Positions 26,474-34,602 of a stretch of 64,000 nucleotides of DNA are shown here, piece by piece (position 1 is the first letter of the stretch; each line of letters starts with the position of its first letter). The notes under the pieces are model-generated. The model saw nothing but the letters and a program-made list of their open reading frames with translations, made no database searches and was not told the DNA's origin. Source of the stretch: Longitalea arenae (GTDB lineage Bacteria; Bacteroidota; Bacteroidia; Chitinophagales; Chitinophagaceae); NCBI RefSeq assembly GCF_016924755.1, contig NZ_JAFFJX010000001.1, forward strand, positions 620,001 through 684,000, written 5' to 3'. A program made the position numbers and the translations under genes.

Positions 26474-26481
26474 CAAAAATA
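26474..26481 (-). promoter_or_regulatory. -7 box of the DUF47-pit operon
   Basis: Minus-strand TATTTTTG fits TAnnTTTG and ends 16 nt before the DUF47 start codon. The 11-bp TAACA ladder seen at other promoters in the island is not found at the matching distance from this box. Confidence 0.55.
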
Positions 26482-26778
26482 GAACTAATACCATAGGATA
26501 AAAAAAAGGGCAGCTCGGTAATAATTACTTAACACAAAGATAATATTGGCCGCCAGAACTGATCCTGATTGTTTAAGGAATTGATTACCAAATGCTAACT
26601 AATCAATTGATTCCCTAATGGCTACAGTTAGTGACGTAAGGGTGCTTTATTTCTGATTTTCTTAATAAAAATATTATACCAATATTATCCTGTTTACCTT
26701 ATGCCGGTGGCCCTGGTTTTGAAGAAATATTCATAAAATAATAATTGCTTAATATTGCTCCCCCAAAAAACCGGTATA
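26482..26778. other. Divergent control region between DUF47-pit and the porin
   Basis: It contains three pentamers at an exact 11-bp period on the plus strand (TAATA 26519, TAACA 26530, TAATA 26541) that resemble the Pho-box ladder found further right. No -7 box lies 9 nt after the last unit, so I do not call a promoter here. The porin promoter was not identified. Confidence 0.4.
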
Positions 26779-28104
26779 ATGTCTTTTGCTTGTTTACAGT
26801 TATCTTCTGTTTCCCGTAGGCTTTTCATTCTGCTGTTTTTCCTTGCTGGTTCGGGTGTGTTGCAAGCCCAGTTCCTGACACAAATGATAGATACCAGTAC
26901 CAATGTTGGCAAGGGCATTTTACAGATGTACAAGAAATTCGATCGCATTTACTTTACCGGTTATATGCAGCCCCAGTTCCAGGTTGCCCAGGAAAAAGGC
27001 GTTGACAGCTGGAATGGAGGCGACTTTGCGCCAAAATCCAACAGCAGGTTCATGCTCAGGCGGGGCCGGGTGCGCCTGGATTATGTGCGAATGAATAGTA
27101 ATGATGAGATATCGCTCTACTTTGCGTTCCAGTTCGATGGCACTGAACGTGGCGTGGTTATCCGTGATTTTTGGGGGCGGGTATTTGAAAACAAGTGGCA
27201 TGTACTTAATCTCACGACTGGTATGTTTGCCCGGCCTTTTGGGTATGAAGTAAATTTGAGCTCCGGCGACCGCGAAACACCTGAGCGTGGCCGCATGTCG
27301 CAGATCCTGATGAGGAATGAACGTGACCTGGGCGCCATGATTTCATTTGAACCACGCCGCAAAGACCATCCTTTGCGCAACCTGAAAATAGATGCCGGCG
27401 TTTTCAATGGCCAGGGCCTTACTGCCAGCAGCGAATACGATTCGTATAAAGATTTTATAGCCCGCGCTGCCTGGCGGCCTTACCCGCTTACCAAAGAATT
27501 TTTTATTTCCGGCGGACTTTCTTATTTAAACGGCGGGCTCTTCCAAAACACAAAATATACCTACGAAATAGCCAATGGTAACAATGGTAAACACTTCCTG
27601 GTGGATTCGGCTGATGACAATATTGGCCGTAAATCGCCCCGGCAGTATTATGGGGCCGATATACAATTGAAGTGGAAGCAGAATAACGGCGGCTCTACCG
27701 AACTGCGGGCTGAGTATTGGCGGGGTACACAAACAGGTTCAGCCGGAACCAGCGAAACGCCAACGGCTTTATTGAACGAGCCTTATTATGTGCGGCAGTT
27801 TGATGGGGCATTTATTTATTTACTGCAGAATTTCACCAAACATCACCAGGTGGGTGTTAAATACGATTGGTATGATCCGAATACCGAAGTGGAGGGTAAA
27901 GAAATTGGTGAGGGAGGTAATAACTTAAATGCTACAGATATAAAATTTTCTACGGTCACTGTCGGCTATAATTATATCATCAATGAAAATGTGCGCCTGA
28001 TGTTATGGTACGATATCATCAAAAATGAATCGACTTCTGTCACTGATTACACAGGCGATAAAAAGGACAATATCTTCACGGCAAGGCTTCAATTCAAGTT
28101 TTAA
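26779..28104 (+). CDS. Phosphate-selective porin (OprO/OprP type)
   Basis: A 441-residue outer-membrane beta-barrel of the porin O/P family. The start at 26779 (MSFACLQLSS) gives a signal peptide ending near residue 31 (GSGVLQAQ). The frame opens earlier with a TTG at 26755, which is less likely. Family signs are FTGYMQPQFQVAQEKG, the SRFMLRRGRVRLDY segment near 90, many alternating aromatic strands, and the C-terminal FTARLQFKF ending in Phe. It is divergent from DUF47-pit and ahead of a TonB receptor with a Pho-box-like promoter, which supports a phosphate role. Ion selectivity cannot be read from the sequence. Confidence 0.85.
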   Translation: MSFACLQLSSVSRRLFILLFFLAGSGVLQAQFLTQMIDTSTNVGKGILQMYKKFDRIYFTGYMQPQFQVAQEKGVDSWNGGDFAPKSNSRFMLRRGRVRLDYVRMNSNDEISLYFAFQFDGTERGVVIRDFWGRVFENKWHVLNLTTGMFARPFGYEVNLSSGDRETPERGRMSQILMRNERDLGAMISFEPRRKDHPLRNLKIDAGVFNGQGLTASSEYDSYKDFIARAAWRPYPLTKEFFISGGLSYLNGGLFQNTKYTYEIANGNNGKHFLVDSADDNIGRKSPRQYYGADIQLKWKQNNGGSTELRAEYWRGTQTGSAGTSETPTALLNEPYYVRQFDGAFIYLLQNFTKHHQVGVKYDWYDPNTEVEGKEIGEGGNNLNATDIKFSTVTVGYNYIINENVRLMLWYDIIKNESTSVTDYTGDKKDNIFTARLQFKF

Positions 28105-28186
28105 AGAGCGCCTAACCAGCTACTTAGCGGGTATTTCCCATCATTATTGTGCCAGTTTTTAAGCAATAAGGTGAATCTCAACGATT

Positions 28187-28235
28187 TAATATTCGGTTAA
28201 CATTCGCGAAACCTTAGCGTAATGTTCCCTTAACA
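28187..28235 (+). promoter_or_regulatory. Upstream TAACA-ladder cluster
   Basis: Pentamers at an exact 11-bp period: TAATA 28187, TAACA 28198, AAACC 28209 (poor), TAATG 28220, TAACA 28231. No -7 box follows at the 9-nt distance. It may be an extra regulator-binding array upstream of the main ladder at 28271. Confidence 0.4.
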
Positions 28236-28270
28236 TTAGGGCGTTCAGGAGGGGCTAAATAAGGGTCAGT

Positions 28271-28325
28271 TAATAATTCCTTAACACAGGAGTAACATAG
28301 CGATAACACCCCCGGGATACTTTTG
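28271..28325 (+). promoter_or_regulatory. Pho-box-like promoter of the TonB receptor
   Basis: Four pentamers at an exact 11-bp period (TAATA 28271, TAACA 28282, TAACA 28293, TAACA 28304). They are followed by 9 nt and a -7 box TACTTTTG (28318-28325). The direct-repeat layout with 11-bp period is what PhoB/PhoP-type regulators bind in other phyla. Confidence 0.7.
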
Positions 28326-28346
28326 CGGCAAATAAAACTGTTTTTC

Positions 28347-31160
28347 GTGAGCAAAAAGTTCTTGTATACCCTGATAGCCCTGTTTGTAACAATCTCAACT
28401 TTTGCCCAAACCGCTACAACAACGGGAAAGATCTCCGGTAAAGTTGTTGACGCAGAAAATGGTACACCATTAGTAGGCGCTTCGGTTGTTCTGGCAGGTG
28501 ATAATAAAAAAGGTATATACACCGATGTGGAAGGCCGTTTCTTTGTAACGGTTCCAAGAAATAAAAAATATACACTTATTATAAGTAGCGTAGGATATGC
28601 CGATAAAGAGGTAAGTGATATTGAAGTAACCGGTGCCGACAATGCAACGGTAAACGTTTCTCTGGAAAGAAAGGGAAAACAGTTACAGAATGTAGAGGTA
28701 AAGGCCAGCATACGTAAAGAGAATCTTTCCTCCTTATATCTAACGCAAAAGAACAGCTCCTCCATTTCAGATGGGATCTCAGCGGAAGTGATAAAGAAAT
28801 CTCCAGACAGGAATACCGGTGAAGTGTTAAAACGCGTAAGCGGCGCTTCTGTACAGGATAACAAATTTGTGGTGATCCGTGGTTTGAACGAACGCTACAA
28901 CGTATCGATGCTTAATAATTCTGTACTTCCCAGTACAGAGGCCGATAAAAAAGCATTCTCTTTTGACATTATCCCTTCTTCAGTCGTAGATAACCTGGTA
29001 GTATATAAATCGCCTACGCCCGATTTACCTGGTGATTTTGCCGGTGGCGCCATTAAGGTGATCACCAAAGATTACCCCTCGCGTAAACTGAGTGAACTGT
29101 CATTGAATATCAGCTATAACTCATTAACTACCGGTAAGAATTTTTACAGGAGCTATCCTAAAGGCAAATATGATCAGCTGGGCTTTTTTGATGACAGCCG
29201 CCTGATGCCTGGTCCCTATTACCGTAACCGTTTTGGTTTTATCTCAAATCCCAGTGATTTCAAAAATGAGGTAACCAAGATGTTCCCGAATACTTATGGA
29301 TATGAAGCTGCTTACAGAAGCGCGCCTGCCATTAGCGCTTCTTACACCGGTGGTAACACGGCTGTATTAAAAAATAACAATAAACTCGGCTATATATATT
29401 CTATTGGTTACAGTAATGGCCGGGCAGTTTCTGAAAGAGAGCGCACTGACTATATTTTTGACGCAGATAAAAAATTACGGTACGATTACAACACCAATAA
29501 TTACGACGAGAAGAACAGCCTGACGGCGCTGCTGAACCTTACTTATTCTTATGGTAAAAGTAAAATATCATTAAAGAACCTGTTTAACAACAGCTTCGTA
29601 AAGAGCACCGGTCTTCGCAACGGACCCAGCTATGAAATTGATCCGGACGGTTTACCGTTCTATACAAGGGCTGCCAATAGTGAAGCTTCGGGAGCTGGTT
29701 TGGCAAATTCTGTTGCGGAAGGTTTACACAGGCTGGGCAAAGATTGGACGATCGACTGGAATGCTTCTTTTGCCTATACTTATAAGAACCAGCCCGATCA
29801 GCGTATTCTTTCCTTCCGTACCGATCAGGGAAATGAAAATGATTACTATTTAGTATTAAGTACTGAGAATTCACCTGAGATCAGGAATGCGGGGCGGGTG
29901 TATTCTTTCCTGGGAGAATATATTTATGGTGCTTCTGCCAATGCCACTAAACAATTTAACTGGTTAGGGCAAACGCAGAAACTGAAGTTTGGAACCATGA
30001 ATTATTATCGCGACAGAAGTGTAGATGTGTATGCCATGGGATATGCTGTACTGGATGCTAACCGGTTAGTGATCAACCAGGACAAAGAGACCAGCTTTAA
30101 TACCATTTTCAGCCCTGAAAATGTAGAGAACCTGAACCTCACCGTGGCCAATATTGAAAGTAACTCAACGGAGTATGAAGGAAATGCCACATTGAACGCT
30201 GGTTATGTAATGCTGGACAATAAATTCTCTGATAAGTTTAAATTGACCTGGGGCGCCAGAATTGAAAAATACCGCCAGGAGCTGTCTGCAAGGAACAAGC
30301 TAACGCAGGTATATGATAATACCGATGTATTACCTTCTTTGTTGTTCACCTATGCTTTAAATAATAAAACAAATATCCGTTTGGCAGGTTCCCAGTCTGT
30401 GAACAGACCAGAATTCAGAGAGCTGGCAGATTACGGTACCTACGATTATGATAACTACGTTGTGGTGCGTGGTAATCCCAACCTGGAAAGAAGCCTGAAT
30501 ACCAATGCCGATCTTCGGTACGAGTGGTTTCCTGCTGCAGGTGAGATCATGAGCGCCAGCGTATTTTATAAACACTTTGATAAACCTATCGAACAAACGA
30601 ACCAGGGGAATGATGTTCTATCATATGTAAATGCCGACCATGCTGTTACCTATGGTGCCGAAATTGAGATCCGTAAAAAGCTCGATTTCATTGGCAGCGG
30701 AATTTTTGAACAGCTTACTTTTTATACCAATGCAGCCTATATCAAAGGTTCGGTTCAATTCAACGGTCTTGATATCAGCAGCCCGATGCAGGGACAATCG
30801 CCTTACCTGGTGAACGGCGGTATAAATTATACAGCACCCAATGACGGTTTTTCTGTGAACTTCCTGTATAACAGGATCGGGCCCCGTTTGCGTTACCGCT
30901 CTCAGAATGGTGCAGCGCTCGACATTTATGAAAGGCCGAGAGATGTGCTTGACTTCCAGGTTAGCAAAAAATTAATGAACAATAAGCTGGAAGCAAAGCT
31001 TTCTGTAAGCGATATCCTGGCCCAGCCATTTGCCTGGTATTATAAATATGAAGTAAATCCTTCCAGCACTGGCTATAAGGCTTCTACCGATAAGATCATG
31101 AACAGTATTAAATATGGTACCACAGCTGTGTTATCGTTGCGCTACAACTTTGGCAAATAA
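28347..31160 (+). CDS. TonB-dependent outer-membrane receptor of the phosphate island
   Basis: A 937-residue TonB-dependent transporter. I choose the GTG at 28347 (SKKFLYTLIALFVT signal peptide), because the earlier in-frame TTG at 28323 lies inside the -7 box. Domains: signal peptide to about 26, carboxypeptidase-regulatory-like beta domain about 30-115 (GKISGKVVDAENGTPLVGAS), plug about 130-260 (GEVLKRVSGASVQDNKFVVI), and a beta-barrel ending in LSLRYNFGK. It lacks the SusC SusD-partner arrangement; instead a beta-helix lipoprotein follows. The Pho-box-like ladder implies induction by phosphate limitation. The substrate is inferred to be a phosphorus compound and is unproven. Confidence 0.88.
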   Translation: MSKKFLYTLIALFVTISTFAQTATTTGKISGKVVDAENGTPLVGASVVLAGDNKKGIYTDVEGRFFVTVPRNKKYTLIISSVGYADKEVSDIEVTGADNATVNVSLERKGKQLQNVEVKASIRKENLSSLYLTQKNSSSISDGISAEVIKKSPDRNTGEVLKRVSGASVQDNKFVVIRGLNERYNVSMLNNSVLPSTEADKKAFSFDIIPSSVVDNLVVYKSPTPDLPGDFAGGAIKVITKDYPSRKLSELSLNISYNSLTTGKNFYRSYPKGKYDQLGFFDDSRLMPGPYYRNRFGFISNPSDFKNEVTKMFPNTYGYEAAYRSAPAISASYTGGNTAVLKNNNKLGYIYSIGYSNGRAVSERERTDYIFDADKKLRYDYNTNNYDEKNSLTALLNLTYSYGKSKISLKNLFNNSFVKSTGLRNGPSYEIDPDGLPFYTRAANSEASGAGLANSVAEGLHRLGKDWTIDWNASFAYTYKNQPDQRILSFRTDQGNENDYYLVLSTENSPEIRNAGRVYSFLGEYIYGASANATKQFNWLGQTQKLKFGTMNYYRDRSVDVYAMGYAVLDANRLVINQDKETSFNTIFSPENVENLNLTVANIESNSTEYEGNATLNAGYVMLDNKFSDKFKLTWGARIEKYRQELSARNKLTQVYDNTDVLPSLLFTYALNNKTNIRLAGSQSVNRPEFRELADYGTYDYDNYVVVRGNPNLERSLNTNADLRYEWFPAAGEIMSASVFYKHFDKPIEQTNQGNDVLSYVNADHAVTYGAEIEIRKKLDFIGSGIFEQLTFYTNAAYIKGSVQFNGLDISSPMQGQSPYLVNGGINYTAPNDGFSVNFLYNRIGPRLRYRSQNGAALDIYERPRDVLDFQVSKKLMNNKLEAKLSVSDILAQPFAWYYKYEVNPSSTGYKASTDKIMNSIKYGTTAVLSLRYNFGK

Positions 31161-31168
31161 TGATTTGG

Positions 31169-31212
31169 TAAACTGCGGTTAACTATTCGGTAACACAGCG
31201 CGAATACTTTCG
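31169..31212 (+). promoter_or_regulatory. Pho-box-like promoter of the beta-helix lipoprotein
   Basis: TAAAC 31169, TAACT 31180 and TAACA 31191 at an exact 11-bp period, then 9 nt, then the -7-like box TACTTTCG (31205-31212). The geometry is the same as at 28271-28325. It gives a leader of about 110 nt to the ATG at 31329. Confidence 0.65.
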
Positions 31213-31328
31213 TCAAACATTTCAAAATAACTAATGAATCAATCATTACCAGTTCTATAAAAATCAGTAGCTGGTGATTGGTGGGATTCCTTCGACCCTA
31301 GTCAAAAATTTTAAAAAAAAGTCTTCAG

Positions 31329-32708
31329 ATGAAAAAACTAGCAACAATTTACTTGTTGGGGATTGTTATGCTCGGCGCCTGCAGCAAGAGCGATGACAAG
31401 GATGACCCAGGTGGTGGCGGTGGTGGAAACAACACTGGTACAGAAATACGCGGTACCATTACTTCTGACCTGCATTGGACAAAAGATAAAACATACCGTT
31501 TACGTGGTTATGTATACGTAGCAAGCGGTGTTACTCTCACTATTGATCCTGGAACTAAAATAGTTTCAAATAAAGACTCTGCAGCCGTTCTGGTAGTTTA
31601 CCGCGGCGCAAAGATCATGGCCCAGGGTACTGCTGCTGAACCGATCGTATTTACTTCAAATGAAGCTAATCCGCAGCCGGGTGACTTCGGTGGTATCGTA
31701 TTGGTAGGCCAGGCCACCGGTAACGGTAACCACTCTGTCATTGAAGGTGGTGTTGATGCTGCTTTCAGCGCATTCGGTGGTTCTAATGACGCTGATAACT
31801 CTGGCGTATTGAAATACGTTCGTATTGAATATGCTGGTAAAGCGGTTAACCCCGGTGACGAAGTGAATGGTTTGTCTTTATACGGCGTAGGTTCTGGTAC
31901 TACGATCGATTATGTACAGATCGTACGCGGTTTGGATGACGCCTTTGAGTTCTTTGGCGGAACCGTAAACTGCAAACACCTCATCGCTTACAACTGCGCA
32001 GACGATGATTTTGATATGGACGACGGATACCGCGGTAAAATTCAATTCGCGATCTCTGTTAAAGATCCCAAATTCACTGATGCCAAAGGTACCAGCGGCG
32101 ACGTATCTAACAACTTCGAGGTTGATAACGTAAACCCAAGCAATGGTTTCTTACTGTCAAGAGCGCCCATTACCTTCCCGGTGATGTCGAATTTCACTTT
32201 GATTGGCCCCAATGGCGCAACCGGTACTTCTGCTGATTTTGGCTGGAGCATGCGCTGGAGAAGAGGCAGCAAGTTCATCCTTGCCAACTCAATCGCCCTG
32301 GGTGGTCAAAAAGGCCTCCGTTTACAGGAAGATTCAACAATTGCATACTTTGCAAGAGGTGCAAGTGCTTTTTATAACAGCTTTATCAGTTCTGTTGCCA
32401 GCAACCCTGTTGATGTAGAGCTTGGTAAAACCATACCTGGTGTTACATACGATAACGCTTCTATAACCGACCGGATCAAAACAAACTACAAATCAACCGT
32501 GTTGGCAACAGCAGGTGATATGAAGCTCACTGATCCTTTCAACAATACAGCACCCAATCTGAAACCTGCTACCGGTTCTGCCGCTTTATCAGGTGCACTG
32601 TTTGACTTTGGTACTTTAGGCGATGCCTGGTTTGAAAAAGTTAGTTACAGAGGTGCTTTAGATGGCACTATTGACTGGACTGCCAACTGGGCTGTTTGGA
32701 ATAAGTAA
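31329..32708 (+). CDS. Surface lipoprotein with right-handed beta-helix
   Basis: A 459-residue lipoprotein. The lipobox LGAC places the lipidated Cys at residue 18; the following SKSDDKDD acidic stretch resembles the Bacteroidota lipoprotein export signal for the cell surface. A Gly-rich linker follows, then repeated beta-helix rungs (VASGVTLTIDPGTKIVSNKD, GTAAEPIVFTSN, FGGIVLVGQA, GVLKYVRIEYAG, GLDDAFEFFGG). It is downstream of the TonB receptor, has its own Pho-box-like promoter, and ends at a terminator. By position it may be the receptor's surface partner. Whether it binds or cleaves a phosphorus-containing ligand cannot be told; no catalytic motif is recognised. Confidence 0.82.
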   Translation: MKKLATIYLLGIVMLGACSKSDDKDDPGGGGGGNNTGTEIRGTITSDLHWTKDKTYRLRGYVYVASGVTLTIDPGTKIVSNKDSAAVLVVYRGAKIMAQGTAAEPIVFTSNEANPQPGDFGGIVLVGQATGNGNHSVIEGGVDAAFSAFGGSNDADNSGVLKYVRIEYAGKAVNPGDEVNGLSLYGVGSGTTIDYVQIVRGLDDAFEFFGGTVNCKHLIAYNCADDDFDMDDGYRGKIQFAISVKDPKFTDAKGTSGDVSNNFEVDNVNPSNGFLLSRAPITFPVMSNFTLIGPNGATGTSADFGWSMRWRRGSKFILANSIALGGQKGLRLQEDSTIAYFARGASAFYNSFISSVASNPVDVELGKTIPGVTYDNASITDRIKTNYKSTVLATAGDMKLTDPFNNTAPNLKPATGSAALSGALFDFGTLGDAWFEKVSYRGALDGTIDWTANWAVWNK

Positions 32709-32734
32709 TTTAATTATTTTGATAGATTTTGAAG

Positions 32735-32764
32735 AACTGCCTTGTTTACTCAGGGCAGTTTTTC
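32735..32764 (+). terminator. Terminator after the beta-helix lipoprotein
   Basis: AACTGCC (32735-32741) pairs with GGCAGTT (32754-32760), extended by TTG/CAG pairs inside, followed by TTTTCTTTTT. A second, perfectly palindromic GC-rich element AGGCCGGGCCCGGCCT lies at 32771-32786, against the stop codon of the convergent gene. Confidence 0.8.
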
Positions 32765-32786
32765 TTTTTGAGGCCGGGCCCGGCCT

Positions 32787-33989
32787 TTATTTATTCTTTT
32801 GAGGCGTGTATACGTACGTTACTTCATAGGGGGCCTGCTTTAGCTCAGGCAGTAATTGTCCAACCATCAGATCTTCTTTTTGCGGACTCGGCTCGCAAAT
32901 GGTATATTTCTGTCCATTGTAGATGATCGGTTTGCCATAAGGCTTATTGAACTGTACCGCTATTGTTACGTGTTTTGGGTAAGAGAGCACGATCATCGGC
33001 AGATCGTAGATCTCCTTTACGAGACAATAAAACAAGGCTACACGGTCCTCACAATCGCTTTGATCGTAGAGCAGCGTTTGTTCAGGCGATAATCTTTTTT
33101 CGCCCCCATAGATCTCCGTATCAGGTTCAAACAGGAATGCATACCGGGTAAACCGCAAGAGGTAATCAACGCCATTTTTAACATTCATCCGCTTTACTTT
33201 TTTCTTCAGCAAAGGGATCAGACTGTAATAGGTTTCTTTGCTCAGGGGAATATTCAGATACAGCGCATAATCTACCACCGGGTAATTGGTGAACAGCGTT
33301 TGGATCTGCGTATTGAGTTTGATCTTGAAAGAGTATTCCAGATCATTATAGCTGTAGCGGAGGTCCTTTTCTTTGTAGTCAGATGGTCTGAATTCGGGCA
33401 GGCGGGTGATCTTATACGAAAAGTTGCTCCCCTTTTCGGGAACGGGCAGATCGATCACTGCAAACCGGTTCTTTTGAAAGTCAATATTATTGCCATAATC
33501 ATGATAGTTCAAACAAACATATTGTTTGCCATCGACTGTACGGGTAGGAATATTGTAGATATTCTCATCACAACGGATATAGAACAACAGATAATTGCCA
33601 GAAGTAGCCAGCATGGCATCATAGCCACACCGGGTTAAGAAATACCATTTATACAAGGTATAGCGGTGGTAATCGTTTGCTTTAGGACTTATTAGTTGGG
33701 CCGTTTTCCTGATGAGCTGGTAAAATAACCAGTCATCGGGCCTGAGTTTGTTTTTGTAGGCCAGCAGCGCGTTAATTACAGGATCGTAATCAACACTTTC
33801 AAGGCTTTGGTAAAAGCTTGTAATGGCTGCCGCTGTTGACAGATCGGATGATTGAGGAATGGTGCTTTTATCAAAATCAAAGCCGATAGGTTCGCCGCAA
33901 AAATCAAATTGAACGGCCTGCCCCAGGCCGGCGATGGGGCCGGTGGTGAAGGATACCAGGAAGATCAGTATGGTCGCAAATCTTTTCAC
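32787..33989 (-). CDS. Transglutaminase-like superfamily protein, exported
   Basis: A 400-residue protein read from the GTG at 33989, which gives a signal peptide (KRFATILIFLVSFTTGPIAG). A TTG 13 codons upstream is the alternative start. The C-terminal part contains DQSDCEDRVALFYCLVKE near residue 315 and YPKHVTIAVQF about 30 residues later. This is the Cys...His arrangement of transglutaminase-like cysteine enzymes, so a peptidase or amidase role in the envelope is possible. The N-terminal 250 residues are not recognised. It lies inside the phosphate island between the lipoprotein and the orphan Pho-type promoter. No ladder was found in its own orientation. Confidence 0.65.
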   Translation of the reverse strand: MKRFATILIFLVSFTTGPIAGLGQAVQFDFCGEPIGFDFDKSTIPQSSDLSTAAAITSFYQSLESVDYDPVINALLAYKNKLRPDDWLFYQLIRKTAQLISPKANDYHRYTLYKWYFLTRCGYDAMLATSGNYLLFYIRCDENIYNIPTRTVDGKQYVCLNYHDYGNNIDFQKNRFAVIDLPVPEKGSNFSYKITRLPEFRPSDYKEKDLRYSYNDLEYSFKIKLNTQIQTLFTNYPVVDYALYLNIPLSKETYYSLIPLLKKKVKRMNVKNGVDYLLRFTRYAFLFEPDTEIYGGEKRLSPEQTLLYDQSDCEDRVALFYCLVKEIYDLPMIVLSYPKHVTIAVQFNKPYGKPIIYNGQKYTICEPSPQKEDLMVGQLLPELKQAPYEVTYVYTPQKNK

Positions 33990-34087
33990 GGGATCAATTT
34001 CCACTATTAATATACGAAAACTTAACAATCAGGTAATATTAAATCTCAAATGCGAATTGTATGCCTGGGTTTTGTTTTACCATTTGG

Positions 34088-34131
34088 TAACACTGCTGTA
34101 ACAGCTGGCTAATAGTGTTGGGGTAACTTGC
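34088..34131 (+). promoter_or_regulatory. Orphan Pho-box-like promoter
   Basis: TAACA 34088, TAACA 34099 and TAATA 34110 at an exact 11-bp period, then 9 nt, then TAACTTGC (34124-34131) as a weak -7 box. The spacing is identical to the ladders of the TonB receptor and lipoprotein genes. It points away from the transglutaminase-like gene and into a stretch with no recognised gene. Confidence 0.6.
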
Positions 34132-34158
34132 CGGGGATTCCATTTTTCAATATCGTTC

Positions 34159-34260
34159 ATGCCATTAACAGATGCTGTTATGGCAAGCCACGCCGTGCCA
34201 GCGGAACGGACCGCTTTTGTCAGGGCTTATGTTAGTAAAATATTGAATGAATATTTATAA
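34159..34260 (+). CDS. Possible 33-residue small protein under Pho-type control
   Basis: The ATG at 34159, about 25 nt after the expected transcription start, opens a 33-codon frame ending TAA at 34258-34260. The peptide starts MPLTDAVMASHAVPAE and ends SKILNEYL. I do not recognise it and it has no membrane segment. It could be a real small protein, the remnant of a lost gene, or a chance ORF in a small RNA. Support is positional only. Confidence 0.35.
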   Translation: MPLTDAVMASHAVPAERTAFVRAYVSKILNEYL

Positions 34261-34493
34261 AAGAATTAATAGGTATGATAGAAATAATTAAATGTAATTG
34301 GGTATTTTTTGGATAAATGTAAGAAGAAAGTAAAATTCTCTAAAAAATTATGAATTTTTACGTGGCCGGAAGTATCTTTAAGCATCTTATCCTCGCCAGA
34401 AAGCGATTTCAGATCATCCTGCCTGAAATAATTATCAATAAAATACTAAGATTCTCTATAAAGTGAGAGTTTTATTTCTCTCATGTGACTGAC

Positions 34494-34527
34494 GCCGTTC
34501 GATTTCTATCGTGACGGCTTTTTTTTT
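34494..34527 (+). terminator. Terminator of the orphan Pho-type transcript
   Basis: GCCGT (34494-34498) pairs with ACGGC (34514-34518), extended inside by CGAT/ATCG, and is followed by nine T residues (34519-34527). Its orientation matches a plus-strand transcript, and the only plus-strand promoter candidate upstream is at 34088-34131. Confidence 0.75.
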
Positions 34528-34545
34528 AACCCACCTGTTCGCATG

Positions 34546-34579
34546 CAAAAAGTGCCACCCTTAATGAAAGAAGTGGCAC
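34546..34579 (-). terminator. Terminator of the glycosyltransferase operon
   Basis: On the minus strand GTGCCAC and GTGGCAC (34573-34579 and 34552-34558) form a stem followed by TTTTTGC. It ends the PlcP-like/glycosyltransferase operon 24 nt after the stop codon. Confidence 0.8.
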
Positions 34580-34602
34580 AAGAAACGGAAGAAAGATTTT
34601 GA

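Larger units (their letters stand above)
33990..34602. other. Region holding an orphan Pho-type transcription unit
   Basis: Between two minus-strand genes lie, on the plus strand, a Pho-box-like promoter (34088-34131), a 33-codon ORF (34159-34260), about 230 nt of AT-rich sequence with small hairpins (for example AAAATTC and GAATTTT arms near 34341-34367), and a strong terminator (34494-34527). The right end holds the minus-strand terminator of the glycosyltransferase gene. Confidence 0.6.

Noticed and set aside
28214-28864. A 216-codon frame on the minus strand over the TonB receptor start
   Set aside because: It covers the Pho-type promoter and the conserved N-terminal domain of the receptor in antisense; composition is that of a shadow frame.
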